Shown here piece after piece: positions 7,567 to 15,122 of a stretch of DNA of 32,619 bases. The notes beneath the pieces are model-generated. The model was not told where the DNA came from. It worked only from the letters and a program-made list of their open reading frames with translations, and did no database searches. A program made the position numbers and the translations under genes. How positions within the stretch are numbered: position 1 is the stretch's first letter; each line of letters starts with the position of its first letter. The stretch is taken from NCBI GenBank assembly GCA_021795965.1, contig JAJYOU010000021.1, positions 1 to 32,619 on the forward strand, read 5' to 3'. The DNA comes from Chloroflexota bacterium. GTDB taxonomy: Bacteria > Chloroflexota > Anaerolineae > Anaerolineales > Villigracilaceae.

Positions 7567-9620
7567 ACTTAGTTGATTATTATGAAGAATTTATGCAAGA
7601 TGTCATCGCTTTATCAGGTTCGGAAAAAGATTTTCATGAAACTGTGTTTACTGAACGCTTATGCGATTTTCTTGTTGACCAGGCAATTGTTGAGGATTAC
7701 ACATATATTGGTTACAAAAAAGTTGCAAAGGGAATTCGCATCGATGCTTGGGACCTCAACAACGATACAGGCGTATTAAATTTATTCGTAACCGATTTTA
7801 GATATACAGCTCAATTGGAAATTCTTTCCAGTACAGATGTTACAAAATTATTTAAAAGAGCGATCAAATTTTTTACAGAAAGCCTAAACAAAAAGTTTCA
7901 CTTTGAATTGGAGGAAACCACGCCAGGGTTCGAATTGGCCCAAACAATATTTGAAAAATCTTTGTTGATTTCAAAAGTAAATTTTTTTGTATTATCGAAT
8001 GCTCAACTTAGTGAGCGTGTGGAAGGCATTGAAAAGAATAAAATAAAGGGGTATCCCTGCACTTATGACATTTGGGATATAAGCCGTTTACATCGAATAG
8101 AATCCTCGAAAAACGCCAGGGAGGATATTCTAATTGATTTCAAAAAGTTTGCTGTGGATGGGACTGGCATCCCCTGTTTACCAGCTTTCACCGGCACTGG
8201 CGATTTTGCTTCTTATTTATTTGTAATGCCAGGAAAGATGATTGCCGAACTTTATGATGATTATGGAGAGAGGCTATTGGAACAAAATGTTAGGACATTT
8301 CTTCAGTTTCGAGGAAATGTCAACAAGGGGATAAGAAATACCATCCAAAATGAACCTGAGATGTTTTTTGCATACAATAATGGATTAAGTTTAACAGCAG
8401 AGCATGTTGAAACTGACAATAAACGCGAAAGAATCATATCTGTAACAAATTTGCAGATTGTGAATGGAGGACAAACAACTGCCTCAATATTTTCAGCGAT
8501 GAAAAATTTCAAAGCAGAACTATCGAAAGTTTATGTTCAAGTGAAACTGACTGTAATCCCCCCAGAAAAGGTCGATGCTATTGTTCCTCGGATTTCCGAA
8601 TATGCAAACACGCAAAATAAAGTAAGTGCTGCCGATTTCTTTTCCAATCACCCATTTCACTTACGAATTGAAGAAATATCAAGACGCCTTTGGGCTCCGT
8701 CACCGGATGGCGGTTTGAGAGAAACACATTGGTTCTATGAACGTGCTCGTGGGCAATATGCAAATGCCCAAGCTAAATTAACACCCGCAAAAATTAAAGA
8801 ATTTATTTCAAAAAATCCTAGAAATCAAATGTTTACCAAAACCGACTTGGCAAAGTTTGAGAATTCCATGGATATGTTGCCAAATATTGTTAGCCTTGGA
8901 GCTCAAAAGAATTTTGCCAGATATGCTGGCGCAATTGGGGAAAAATGGTTTAAAAACGAAAAACAATTTAATGAACTGTATTTTAAACAGTTGGTTGCGA
9001 AAATCATAATATTTCGTTTTCTAGATAACAGTATTATGAAGCAAAATTGGTATGGTGGGTATAAAGCAAATATTATTACATACTCATTGGCAAAACTGGC
9101 CCATATGGTTTCAATTATTGGGACAAATGTGGATTATGACCAAATTTGGAAAGACCAAAAACTTTCACCTGCACTCAAAATGCAACTATTAATGATTGCA
9201 AAAGTTGTAAATGAACAGATTCAAAATACCCCAAGTGATATAACGAATGTAACAGAATGGTGTAAAAAAGAATTATGTTGGAAGATAATAAGAGACCTCC
9301 CGCTATCCATTAATGATGATCTAATCATTGAATTAAAGGATATCGGAGAGATAAACGAAAATAAAAAAGGGGCGGAAAAGATCCAAAAAATGGATAATGG
9401 AATATTTGATCAAAAATATGTTCTCGAAAAAGGGATTGAGTATTGGAAACTGATAGCTCAATTTGGATTGAAGCATTCGCTTCTTAGCCCAATGGAAATG
9501 GAAATACTTGCATTTGTTTGTAAGAATTCGTCAAATGTTCCATCAGAAAAGCAATCACAAATTATGAAGCAAATCGAAAAAAGAGTGAGGGATGAAGGTT
9601 TTTTTGTTGAAAGTGAATAA
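7563..9620 (+). CDS. AIPR family abortive-phage-resistance protein
   Basis: This 685-residue protein contains the AIPR (PF10592) signature in its middle. ENVRTFLQFRGNVNKGIRNT starts at about residue 240, YNNGLSLTAE at 271, and NLQIVNGGQTTASIF around 297-310. An N-terminal ~200-residue segment with GIRIDAWDLN and LNLFVTDF resembles a nuclease-fold or DNA-associated region, but I cannot assign it firmly. The start at 7563 uses the ATGA overlap with the preceding stop and the Shine-Dalgarno CAGGGG. An upstream in-frame ATG at 7536 would only add nine residues encoded inside the previous gene. AIPR is named from lactococcal abortive infection, so this may be the effector or substrate-sensing arm of the cassette. 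Its biochemical activity is not established by the sequence. Confidence 0.9.
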   Translation: MNLVDYYEEFMQDVIALSGSEKDFHETVFTERLCDFLVDQAIVEDYTYIGYKKVAKGIRIDAWDLNNDTGVLNLFVTDFRYTAQLEILSSTDVTKLFKRAIKFFTESLNKKFHFELEETTPGFELAQTIFEKSLLISKVNFFVLSNAQLSERVEGIEKNKIKGYPCTYDIWDISRLHRIESSKNAREDILIDFKKFAVDGTGIPCLPAFTGTGDFASYLFVMPGKMIAELYDDYGERLLEQNVRTFLQFRGNVNKGIRNTIQNEPEMFFAYNNGLSLTAEHVETDNKRERIISVTNLQIVNGGQTTASIFSAMKNFKAELSKVYVQVKLTVIPPEKVDAIVPRISEYANTQNKVSAADFFSNHPFHLRIEEISRRLWAPSPDGGLRETHWFYERARGQYANAQAKLTPAKIKEFISKNPRNQMFTKTDLAKFENSMDMLPNIVSLGAQKNFARYAGAIGEKWFKNEKQFNELYFKQLVAKIIIFRFLDNSIMKQNWYGGYKANIITYSLAKLAHMVSIIGTNVDYDQIWKDQKLSPALKMQLLMIAKVVNEQIQNTPSDITNVTEWCKKELCWKIIRDLPLSINDDLIIELKDIGEINENKKGAEKIQKMDNGIFDQKYVLEKGIEYWKLIAQFGLKHSLLSPMEMEILAFVCKNSSNVPSEKQSQIMKQIEKRVRDEGFFVESE

Positions 9621-10092
9621 CGGAAATATGTTTTTTTAGAGAAGTGATAAATCTTTGAAAATATCCTTGGCTGTGTAAGGATCCAGACCGGTTACCAATG
9701 TAACAGTTGTCGAGCGGATCGGAATTTGAGTATTTATATGTTCGGACAGGCAACGATCGCCATTCATTTCGAGGTTCCATATACAGGGAAGTCCTCCCGC
9801 AGATAAAGGTAGGGATGGAAAATAACAAAATCAATTTCCCATGAATTGGAAAAAGATATCAACGGCCATAGAGAACCTGGGTAGTGTTCGGAATCGCTTT
9901 TTCTTGCGTGTAGCCACTATAACCCGGGACCGTAGGTATGCTCATCCTGGAGGGCAAGCGCGACCACCTGCTCGAGCGGAGTCGAACGCCCGGCTGCGAA
10001 AGCCAGGGTAAAAGCGTTTGGATCGAGTTGAGCGCAGATAGAATTAATTAAATAAAACCGGACACTATCTGCCTTTATTTGTTATGAGTATT
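9621..10092. other. Island/chromosome junction, no gene recognised
   Basis: No convincing gene lies here. Composition shifts from AT-rich to GC-richer DNA between about 9640 and 9950, marking the right edge of the island. A small inverted repeat ATCCTT/AAGGAT (9663-9668 and 9677-9682, 8-base loop) lies 43 bases after the AIPR stop, but no T-run follows, so it is a poor intrinsic terminator. Short open frames here have no recognisable similarity. Confidence 0.6.
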
Positions 10093-10323
10093 CTATGCCG
10101 TTGCATACACGCGGACATGTAATATTTCCTGACGCTGCATTGGTCGAATATCCGATTGCTCCAGCGTCACAACTGCGATGGTTTTCCCTTCGCCCGTGAT
10201 AAATTCCACTTCATACGCCTTGCCGCCTGTATAGCAATGTACAACCGTCCCGACGTCACCGCGCATAAGTTTATGGTCTTTCATGTCGTGCGCCAAAACC
10301 ACAGCATCAAGTTCGTTAAACAT
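10093..10323 (-). CDS. DUF4926 small protein
   Basis: This 76-residue protein has the compact SH3-like pattern of DUF4926. A segment LMRGDVGTVV is followed by AYEVEFITGEGKTIAVVTL and a final SDIRPM. These proteins often sit beside DUF6883 genes in small accessory pairs whose function is unknown to me. Here the upstream partner is an internally deleted DUF6883 remnant ending 15 bases before this start, so this gene may be an orphan half of a former pair. It probably shared its promoter with the remnant. Confidence 0.8.
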   Translation of the reverse strand: MFNELDAVVLAHDMKDHKLMRGDVGTVVHCYTGGKAYEVEFITGEGKTIAVVTLEQSDIRPMQRQEILHVRVYATA

Positions 10324-10338
10324 GTTCTTACTCCTACA

Positions 10339-10458
10339 CTAATCCAGTGGGTGAGCCGTGACCAACCTTGGAATATCAGCGCCTGGCGTCTCTGAAAGCA
10401 AATAATTGGTGAGTTTGCTGACGGACACGTACGCATGAAATTTGTTTGGGAGTTCCAT
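10339..10458 (-). pseudogene. Internally deleted DUF6883 gene remnant
   Basis: A 39-codon frame starts at 10458 and stops at 10339. Its first part, MELPNKFHAYVSVSKLTNYL, looks like the N-terminus of DUF6883 proteins (LPNA..AVV...K..DYLL). Its last part, PRLVTAHPL, looks like their C-terminus (PRLVTAYPL). The roughly 70 residues expected between are missing, so the ends appear joined in frame by an internal deletion. The gene lies immediately upstream of DUF4926, the usual partner. A TATAAT at 10474-10469 lies only ten bases before the ATG. The family comparison is from memory of the conserved ends, so it needs a profile search. Confidence 0.6.
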
Positions 10459-10738
10459 GGTTTCAGAAATTATACACCTTCATAATTCCAATCCCTTCGC
10501 CAATTACGGACTGGCGAAAGGCTGAAAAGCACGGGGGTCGAGCGCAGCGCCTGCCAGTCCCAGCTTCCACCTGATCAATAGTCCAACCGGTCTCCCCCAA
10601 GTGGACTACAAGAATACTCCCCTGACGATGGATGCGCGAGGGGAGTATTCCTTATAAGATGAAACTATGAAGAAGAAGGTTTCAGAATTCTTTTTGCCGG
10701 CTTTGGCAAACTGCTTGTAGGAAATAGGAGAATTTCAA
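10459..10738. other. Intergenic region with stacked hairpins
   Basis: No gene is seen. Three inverted repeats occur. CCTTCGCCA and TGGCGAAAGG (about 10494-10521) pair with one bulge. AGTCCA/TGGACT lies at 10580-10585 and 10602-10607. A perfect 12-bp pair lies at 10612-10650 and is listed separately. A Shine-Dalgarno-like AGGAAATAGGAG precedes the ATG at 10739. Confidence 0.5.
10612..10650. repeat. Perfect 12-bp inverted repeat upstream of the ice-binding gene
   Basis: GAATACTCCCCT (10612-10623) is exactly complementary to AGGGGAGTATTC (10639-10650), with a 15-base loop. No clear T-run follows on either strand. It may be a terminator for leftward or rightward transcription, an operator, or a structured leader for the gene starting at 10739. 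Confidence 0.6.
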
Positions 10739-12097
10739 ATGGACAACGTAAAACATCATCGACTTGGCAGTATATTTCGCTTTTTAGTCATGGCTGCCGT
10801 AATTTTTTCCCTGACGTTGGGCACGGGGCAAGTAGCCCAGGCTTCAACATTCAGGGCACCGGTTAATCTCGGCACCGCATCCCATTTCGCGATTTTGACG
10901 AAGACTGGTATCACCAATGTTCCCGCCTCTGCCATCACCGGCGATCTGGGAGTGAGCCCGGCGGCTGCATCCTACATCACCGGATTTTCATTAATCATGG
11001 ATAGCACGAATACGTTTTCAAAATCATCACAGGTCACTGGCAAAATATACGCTGCCAATTATGCAGCACCCACGCCTGCCAACATGACCACGGCGATCAG
11101 CAACATGCAGACCGCCTATTCAGATGCCGCAGGGCGGACTTTACCCGACTACACCGAGCTGTTTGCTGGAAATCTGAGCGGTCGAACCCTTTCCCCGGGT
11201 CTCTACAAATGGAGCACTGGTGTTCTCGTGAACTCAGCAGTGACCCTTTCGGGACCTGCCGACGCGGTCTGGATTTTCCAGATAGCCGGGAACCTGACCA
11301 TGGGTTCAGGCGCGAAAGTTATCCTGAGCGGCGGCGCCAAAGCCAGTAATATTTTCTGGCAGGTGGGCGGCGGCGTGGGAGTTGAAATTGGAACCACCGC
11401 ACACATGGAAGGAACCCTGCTGGCTCAAAAGGCGATTCATATTCGCACAGGCGCATCGCTAAACGGCAGGGCTTTGTCGCAGACAGCAGTGACCCTGGAC
11501 CACAATACAATTGTTCTCCCGCCTTCAGTCATTAAGGTTGCCTACTTCACTTCCCAGGCTCTTCTGGATGGCTACACCCTTGAATCTGGTGAGAACACCA
11601 ATATGGGCGGATCGCTCAATTCGACGGCTGGCGTCATTGTTGCTGGCGATAACGCCCAGAACAAACAATACCGCTCCATCCTGTCTTTTGATACTTCCAG
11701 TTTGCCGGATCGGGCAGTCGTCACAAGCGCCAGGATTTCGATTATGAAACAGGGAATGGTCGGAACCAATCCATTTACCACCCTTCGCTACCTGTTGGTC
11801 GACATCCGCAAGCCTTATTTCGGCACATCCTCCAGCCTGCAATTGAGCGACTTTCAAGCTTACGCCAATTCTAATTGGGCTGGCACGTTCGGTAAATTGC
11901 CGGTCAACGGCTGGTACAGTGCCAGTTTGAACCCAAGCGGTAAATTGTACGTCAACCGCAGCGGGATCACTCAATTCCGAGTGCGCTTCTCGCTCGATGA
12001 CAATAACAACAACATTGCTGATTACATCAAATTCTACAGCGGCAACTCGCTGACTGCCTCACGTCCACGCCTGGTGATCAGTTACTACGTGCCGTAA
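10739..12097 (+). CDS. Secreted ice-binding-like (DUF3494) protein with C-terminal DNRLRE/CBM96-like domain
   Basis: This 452-residue protein has a Sec signal peptide: a basic start, a hydrophobic stretch at about 14-28, and the cleavage context AQA|S after residue 35. Residues ~41-262 are a DUF3494 beta-solenoid. Recognisable pieces are NLGTASHFAILTKTGITN, SAITGDLGVSP, LSGRTLSPGLYKW, WIFQIAGNLTMGSGAKVIL, and MEGTLLAQKAIHIRTGASLN. Some family members bind ice; many bacterial members are probably adhesins, so ice binding is not certain. Residues ~270-452 form a second beta-rich module with QYRSILSFDTSSLPD and a final SRPRLVISYYVP, typical of DNRLRE/CBM96-like domains in cell-surface proteins. 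A strong terminator follows. No membrane anchor or sorting motif is visible, so it is probably released or loosely attached. Confidence 0.88.
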   Translation: MDNVKHHRLGSIFRFLVMAAVIFSLTLGTGQVAQASTFRAPVNLGTASHFAILTKTGITNVPASAITGDLGVSPAAASYITGFSLIMDSTNTFSKSSQVTGKIYAANYAAPTPANMTTAISNMQTAYSDAAGRTLPDYTELFAGNLSGRTLSPGLYKWSTGVLVNSAVTLSGPADAVWIFQIAGNLTMGSGAKVILSGGAKASNIFWQVGGGVGVEIGTTAHMEGTLLAQKAIHIRTGASLNGRALSQTAVTLDHNTIVLPPSVIKVAYFTSQALLDGYTLESGENTNMGGSLNSTAGVIVAGDNAQNKQYRSILSFDTSSLPDRAVVTSARISIMKQGMVGTNPFTTLRYLLVDIRKPYFGTSSSLQLSDFQAYANSNWAGTFGKLPVNGWYSASLNPSGKLYVNRSGITQFRVRFSLDDNNNNIADYIKFYSGNSLTASRPRLVISYYVP

Positions 12098-12113
12098 CCA
12101 ACAGCTTTGATTT

Positions 12114-12152
12114 GAAAAGGGTCTCGCCGATTTTAGCGGCGGGGCTCTTTTC
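12114..12152 (+). terminator. Rho-independent terminator of the ice-binding gene
   Basis: GAAAAGGGTCTCGCCG pairs with CGGCGGGGCTCTTTTC over 16 positions (three G-T wobbles) around a 7-base loop. The T-run forms the 3' side. It begins 17 bases after the stop codon. Confidence 0.85.
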
Positions 12153-12411
12153 CAATTAAGCTGAGCGTGCCTAATAGCGCGCACAGGTTTCGCGTAGCCA
12201 ATTAAACCCAACCCTGATGAAAGACCCATCGACCGAAAAGATGGACCCGGCTTCATCAGGAATAATTTGATGCGGATCGACGCCCTGGTGCAAAGTGCCG
12301 GGAAGGGATCGAGGTTCCTCGAGTGTATGGCAGGCAGGCACGCTCAGGCAGCCTGCTTTGCTAGCCGAATTGCGCTTCGCCAGTCAGACGCGGGGGTTTC
12401 ATCGCATGACT
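12153..12411. other. Intergenic region with nested inverted repeat
   Basis: No gene is seen. CCTGATGAA (12213-12221) pairs perfectly with TTCATCAGG (12252-12260), enclosing CCATC/GATGG (12226-12230 and 12240-12244), so an RNA could form a nested hairpin. It is not a known riboswitch class that I recognise. A 19-base stretch at 12188-12206 closely resembles one at 20340-20358. Confidence 0.4.
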
Positions 12412-12440
12412 TTGACATTATTCGGCTTCTGCGCTAAACT
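12412..12440 (+). promoter_or_regulatory. Sigma-70-type promoter of the 12470 gene
   Basis: A perfect TTGACA (12412-12417) is followed by a 17-bp spacer and TAAACT (12435-12440), a 4-of-6 match to TATAAT. Transcription would begin near 12447, just before the AAGGAGAGG Shine-Dalgarno at about 12456-12464. Confidence 0.75.
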
Positions 12441-12469
12441 GTCTAAAATCGAATTAAGGAGAGGCACCC

Positions 12470-13057
12470 TTGACCCAAGAACAGTGGCTGGTGATCGGTC
12501 TGTGCGTTGTTTTGATCCTCTGGTACGCGGTTGGTGCGTATGTCAATTACCGGCGTGCCGCCGTGGTGCTGGATTGGCTGAAGGACGGGTTGGACGAACT
12601 GGGCAACCTGAGTGGCATGGGCTGGCTGACGGCACTGCATTCCGCCGGCAGGCTGGTGATCCGCGATGCCAAGGCTCCTTTCCGCATGGTCGAGCTGCTT
12701 TTTGCCCTGGAAGCGCGTGAAAACCTGCCGGTCTGGGCGTTCCGTCATATTTTGGGGCGGCGCGACGAGCTCTACCTGCGGGCTGATCTGCGCAGCCTTC
12801 CCCAGTCAGACCTGGAGATCGTCCGCCGGGCGCGTCCAAACAAGTCTGGCGATTGGTACGATATTAAAGGATACAATCCAAAAAACGATGAAATGCTGGC
12901 GCGCTTCAAGGCATTCCTGGCTTTATACCCGGATTCGGTCCTGAAGGTCTCCATCAATCGGAAAACTCCAAACGCCCTCGTGCGCTTCAACCTGGCAATT
13001 TTGCGGGCGGGCACTGCCAAGGCTTTTTATTCAGCCCTGCAAGGCTGGTTCGGATAG
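12470..13057 (+). CDS. Conserved-looking single-TM protein of unknown function
   Basis: This 195-residue protein starts with TTG at 12470, chosen because AAGGAGAGG lies at good distance and no ATG fits. Residues ~6-27 form one transmembrane helix. The rest is a mixed, basic cytoplasmic domain with motifs such as WYDIKGYNPKNDEMLARFKA and KVSINRKTPNALVRFNL. I do not recognise the family. It is an isolated unit with its own promoter upstream and a terminator 23 bases after the stop. The codon use is like that of the housekeeping genes around it, so it is probably native rather than acquired. Confidence 0.75.
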   Translation: MTQEQWLVIGLCVVLILWYAVGAYVNYRRAAVVLDWLKDGLDELGNLSGMGWLTALHSAGRLVIRDAKAPFRMVELLFALEARENLPVWAFRHILGRRDELYLRADLRSLPQSDLEIVRRARPNKSGDWYDIKGYNPKNDEMLARFKAFLALYPDSVLKVSINRKTPNALVRFNLAILRAGTAKAFYSALQGWFG

Positions 13058-13080
13058 ATCGACGCATTGATGAATGGACG

Positions 13081-13113
13081 AAAAAGTCCGGCACTCGAAA
13101 GTGCCGGACTTTT
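13081..13113. terminator. Bidirectional intrinsic terminator between converging genes
   Basis: AAAAGTCCGGCACT and AGTGCCGGACTTTT form a perfect stem with a CGAA tetraloop, with A and T runs on both flanks. It can end both the rightward gene at 12470 and the leftward ArsA operon whose stop is at 13159. Confidence 0.9.
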
Positions 13114-13158
13114 CATTCCTGTTTCGCTTATGTGTTTTCCGAGGGAGTTTCCGGGCTG

Positions 13159-14136
13159 TCAGGCGAAGAGCAGGTTTGCCGTGCGTTTGAGCATTTCCGT
13201 CCCGCGCACTTCGGTTTCGAATAGCGGCAGGACACAGCGCACCTGTCCATCGAATTCCTTCCAGATGGTTTCCATGTGTTCGTCCTGCATCGAGACGCGG
13301 TTTTTGACAAAATCAGGCGCGTCTTCCTTGACACTGTCTTTATCGATCAGCATGTTCACGATTACGCCGCCGACGGGGATGTTGAATTCCCTGAACCAGC
13401 CGATGAAGCGGGTGATGACTGCGATCGGAAGTGCTTCGGGCAGGGTTACAAAAAAGAATGAGGTCAGGTTTTTATCGGTCAGGAGGGTCTTGGCGTTGCC
13501 CATGCGCTCGCGCAGGTTGAGCAGGTAGTCCATCAGGGGATCTTTTTCCTTTTTCTTGCGGCTGTAGGAAAGCAAATCTTTCATGGAGGCTGCTTCTTCC
13601 CGGCTTTGGACCATCTTGTTGACCCACATCGAATAGACGCTGGTCATGCCCAGCAAACGGCGGGCATTGGCGGTCGGAGCGGTATCGAAGACATAGACGT
13701 CGTACTCGTTATCGAACATCAGGTCGATCATGTTCTCAAACATGGCTGATTCCTCGAAAGACGGGTTCATCGTGGCGGATTCGACAAAATCATCCGCTTT
13801 GGTCTTGATGTCAGCGTATTTAAGGAACCAGGCGATTTTCTCGCGGATTTCGTTCTTGGATTTTTCGATGGTATCGTGAGTGTCGATCTCGTATGCCGTC
13901 AGGTTGGGAATGCCCTCAACGGGGGTTTGCTTGCCGAAGACGTTCTGCCCGAGCAGGCTTGAGAGCGAGTGGACCGGGTTTGTGGAAGCCAGCAGGGTCT
14001 TCCTGCCATGCTGTGCAGCCCAGATCGCGGCTGCTCCAGCCATGACGGTTTTACCGACCCCGCCTTTCCCGCCAAAAAAGATGTATTTCAGCTTGGGGTT
14101 TTCGGTCATGAAACTTTGCATGGATGTCTCGATCAT
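13159..14136 (-). CDS. ArsA/Get3-family ATPase, subunit B
   Basis: This 325-residue protein is an ArsA-family (SIMIBI class) P-loop ATPase. The deviant Walker A GGKGGVGKT lies at residues 22-30. The switch I region reads STNPVHSLSSLL (Asn53 where the family has Asp; Ser60 where the second Asp is expected). The switch II region reads DTAPTANARRLL (the usual GH is AN). Its ATG overlaps the stop of the preceding ArsA gene as ATGA, and it is the last gene of the cstA operon. It has one cysteine, in VRCVLPLF. It therefore lacks both the arsenite-binding cysteine triad of ArsA and the Get3 CxxC zinc site. Function in arsenic export is unlikely. I infer that it pairs with its neighbour as a heterodimer handling the small proteins of the operon. 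Confidence 0.85.
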   Translation of the reverse strand: MIETSMQSFMTENPKLKYIFFGGKGGVGKTVMAGAAAIWAAQHGRKTLLASTNPVHSLSSLLGQNVFGKQTPVEGIPNLTAYEIDTHDTIEKSKNEIREKIAWFLKYADIKTKADDFVESATMNPSFEESAMFENMIDLMFDNEYDVYVFDTAPTANARRLLGMTSVYSMWVNKMVQSREEAASMKDLLSYSRKKKEKDPLMDYLLNLRERMGNAKTLLTDKNLTSFFFVTLPEALPIAVITRFIGWFREFNIPVGGVIVNMLIDKDSVKEDAPDFVKNRVSMQDEHMETIWKEFDGQVRCVLPLFETEVRGTEMLKRTANLLFA

Positions 14137-15113
14137 TTTTTACCTCCAAACATCTCGTTCGCAACCCGTTCGATCATCGGCAGACCGGTGATATCGCGCT
14201 CAAACTCAGGAACTCGCGCCAGGACCTGCCCGGCAAAGACTTCGTCGATTTCTTTCAAATAGGTTGTCTGCATTTCCATGCGGTTGACCAGGTACGCCGG
14301 GATATTCTCACCGCTCAATTCAGCCGGGATGACGCGGTTGACGATGTAACCGGCGAGAGGCACGTCGAATTTGGCAAAAAGGTCGGAAGCTTTCTTGGTA
14401 TCGAGAATGATCATTTCTTCGGGGGTGACGACAAAGAAGAAAGCCGTCTTGAGTTTATCGGTCAGGATGCCGGAGGAGACGTTAATGCGGTGTTTGATGA
14501 ATTGCAGCTCCTTGAGGATCTGGTCCTCTTCGGTTTCCTTGTCCCGCTGCATGACGTTCGCAACCTTCGAATATTCTTCCATCTCGGTTCGCAGCCCGGT
14601 GATCTTATCGATCCACTGGTCGTAAACCGAAGCCATGCTCAGATAATAGAGGGCATGACCGAGGGGGACAAGGTCGTAAATGTAATAGTCGTATTCGTTA
14701 CTACCGACGATATCCACCACTTCATCGAAGATGGCGCTTTCCTCCATGGCAGGTTCGGCAGCCACCGACTGGATGTAGTTTTCGATCTCTTCCGGGATTT
14801 CCGTCATCCCATACATATCGCGGATTTTCTGGCGGATTTCGTCCTGGTATTCCCGGATGCGCTGGTCTGCGTCAATTTCCTGGGCGAACAGGTTGGGCAT
14901 GATTTCGACCGGGCCTTTGCCGAAGATATCGCGCTTGAAGATATCTGAGAGGCTCGCCTGTGGATCGACTGAGAAAACGAGGACCTTAAAGCCCTGTTTT
15001 GCCAGCCAATAAGCCGTGGCGGCGGAGAATGTGGTCTTGCCCAGTCCGCCCTTGCCGCCGTACATGATATATCTTCTATTTGGATTTTGGTCAAAAACTT
15101 CTCGCATTGACAT
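14133..15113 (-). CDS. ArsA/Get3-family ATPase, subunit A
   Basis: This 326-residue protein has Walker A GGKGGLGKT at residues 19-27. Switch I reads SVDPQASLSDIF, keeping Asp50 and Asp57 but losing the usual His. Switch II reads YDLVPLGHALYYL, keeping the GH but losing DTAPT. It contains no cysteine, which argues against metalloid binding. AGGAGC, which overlaps the stop codon of the preceding small-protein gene (TAGGAGC), is the Shine-Dalgarno for ATG 15113. The end overlaps subunit B by ATGA. The losses complement those in subunit B, as expected if the two share composite nucleotide sites. The family includes the tail-anchored protein targeting factor Get3; a targeting or assembly role here is inference. 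Confidence 0.85.
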   Translation of the reverse strand: MSMREVFDQNPNRRYIMYGGKGGLGKTTFSAATAYWLAKQGFKVLVFSVDPQASLSDIFKRDIFGKGPVEIMPNLFAQEIDADQRIREYQDEIRQKIRDMYGMTEIPEEIENYIQSVAAEPAMEESAIFDEVVDIVGSNEYDYYIYDLVPLGHALYYLSMASVYDQWIDKITGLRTEMEEYSKVANVMQRDKETEEDQILKELQFIKHRINVSSGILTDKLKTAFFFVVTPEEMIILDTKKASDLFAKFDVPLAGYIVNRVIPAELSGENIPAYLVNRMEMQTTYLKEIDEVFAGQVLARVPEFERDITGLPMIERVANEMFGGKK

Positions 15114-15122
15114 GAATGGCTC

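Larger units (their letters stand above)
115..9640. other. AT-rich defence island next to tRNA-Arg
   Basis: From just after the tRNA to about 9640 the DNA is markedly richer in A+T than the rest of the window, with many AAA, ATT and TTA codons. All six genes inside belong to DNA-modification or phage-resistance families: Vsr, C5 methyltransferase, GHKL ATPase, Z1 ATPase, PD-(D/E)XK protein and AIPR. The abrupt composition change and the position at a tRNA suggest horizontal acquisition. No integrase, transposase or direct repeat of the tRNA 3' end is visible, so the right edge is only approximate. Confidence 0.7.

Noticed and set aside
9562-9834. 90-codon minus-strand frame at the end of the AIPR gene
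   Set aside because: It overlaps the AIPR 3' end antisense and shows no family similarity.
9978-9987. Ten bases identical, in inverse orientation, to the tRNA-Arg T-arm (GTTCGACTCC)
   Set aside because: The match is short, inverted and not flanked by other tRNA sequence. An attachment-site repeat should be direct and include the tRNA 3' end.
14124-14948. 274-codon open frame opposite ArsA subunit A
   Set aside because: Shadow of the ArsA gene; unusually rich in Asp, His and Phe, as expected of an antisense frame.
13159-15113. Arsenic resistance operon
   Set aside because: Only the ATPase family matches. ArsA cysteines, arsB, arsR and arsC are all absent.
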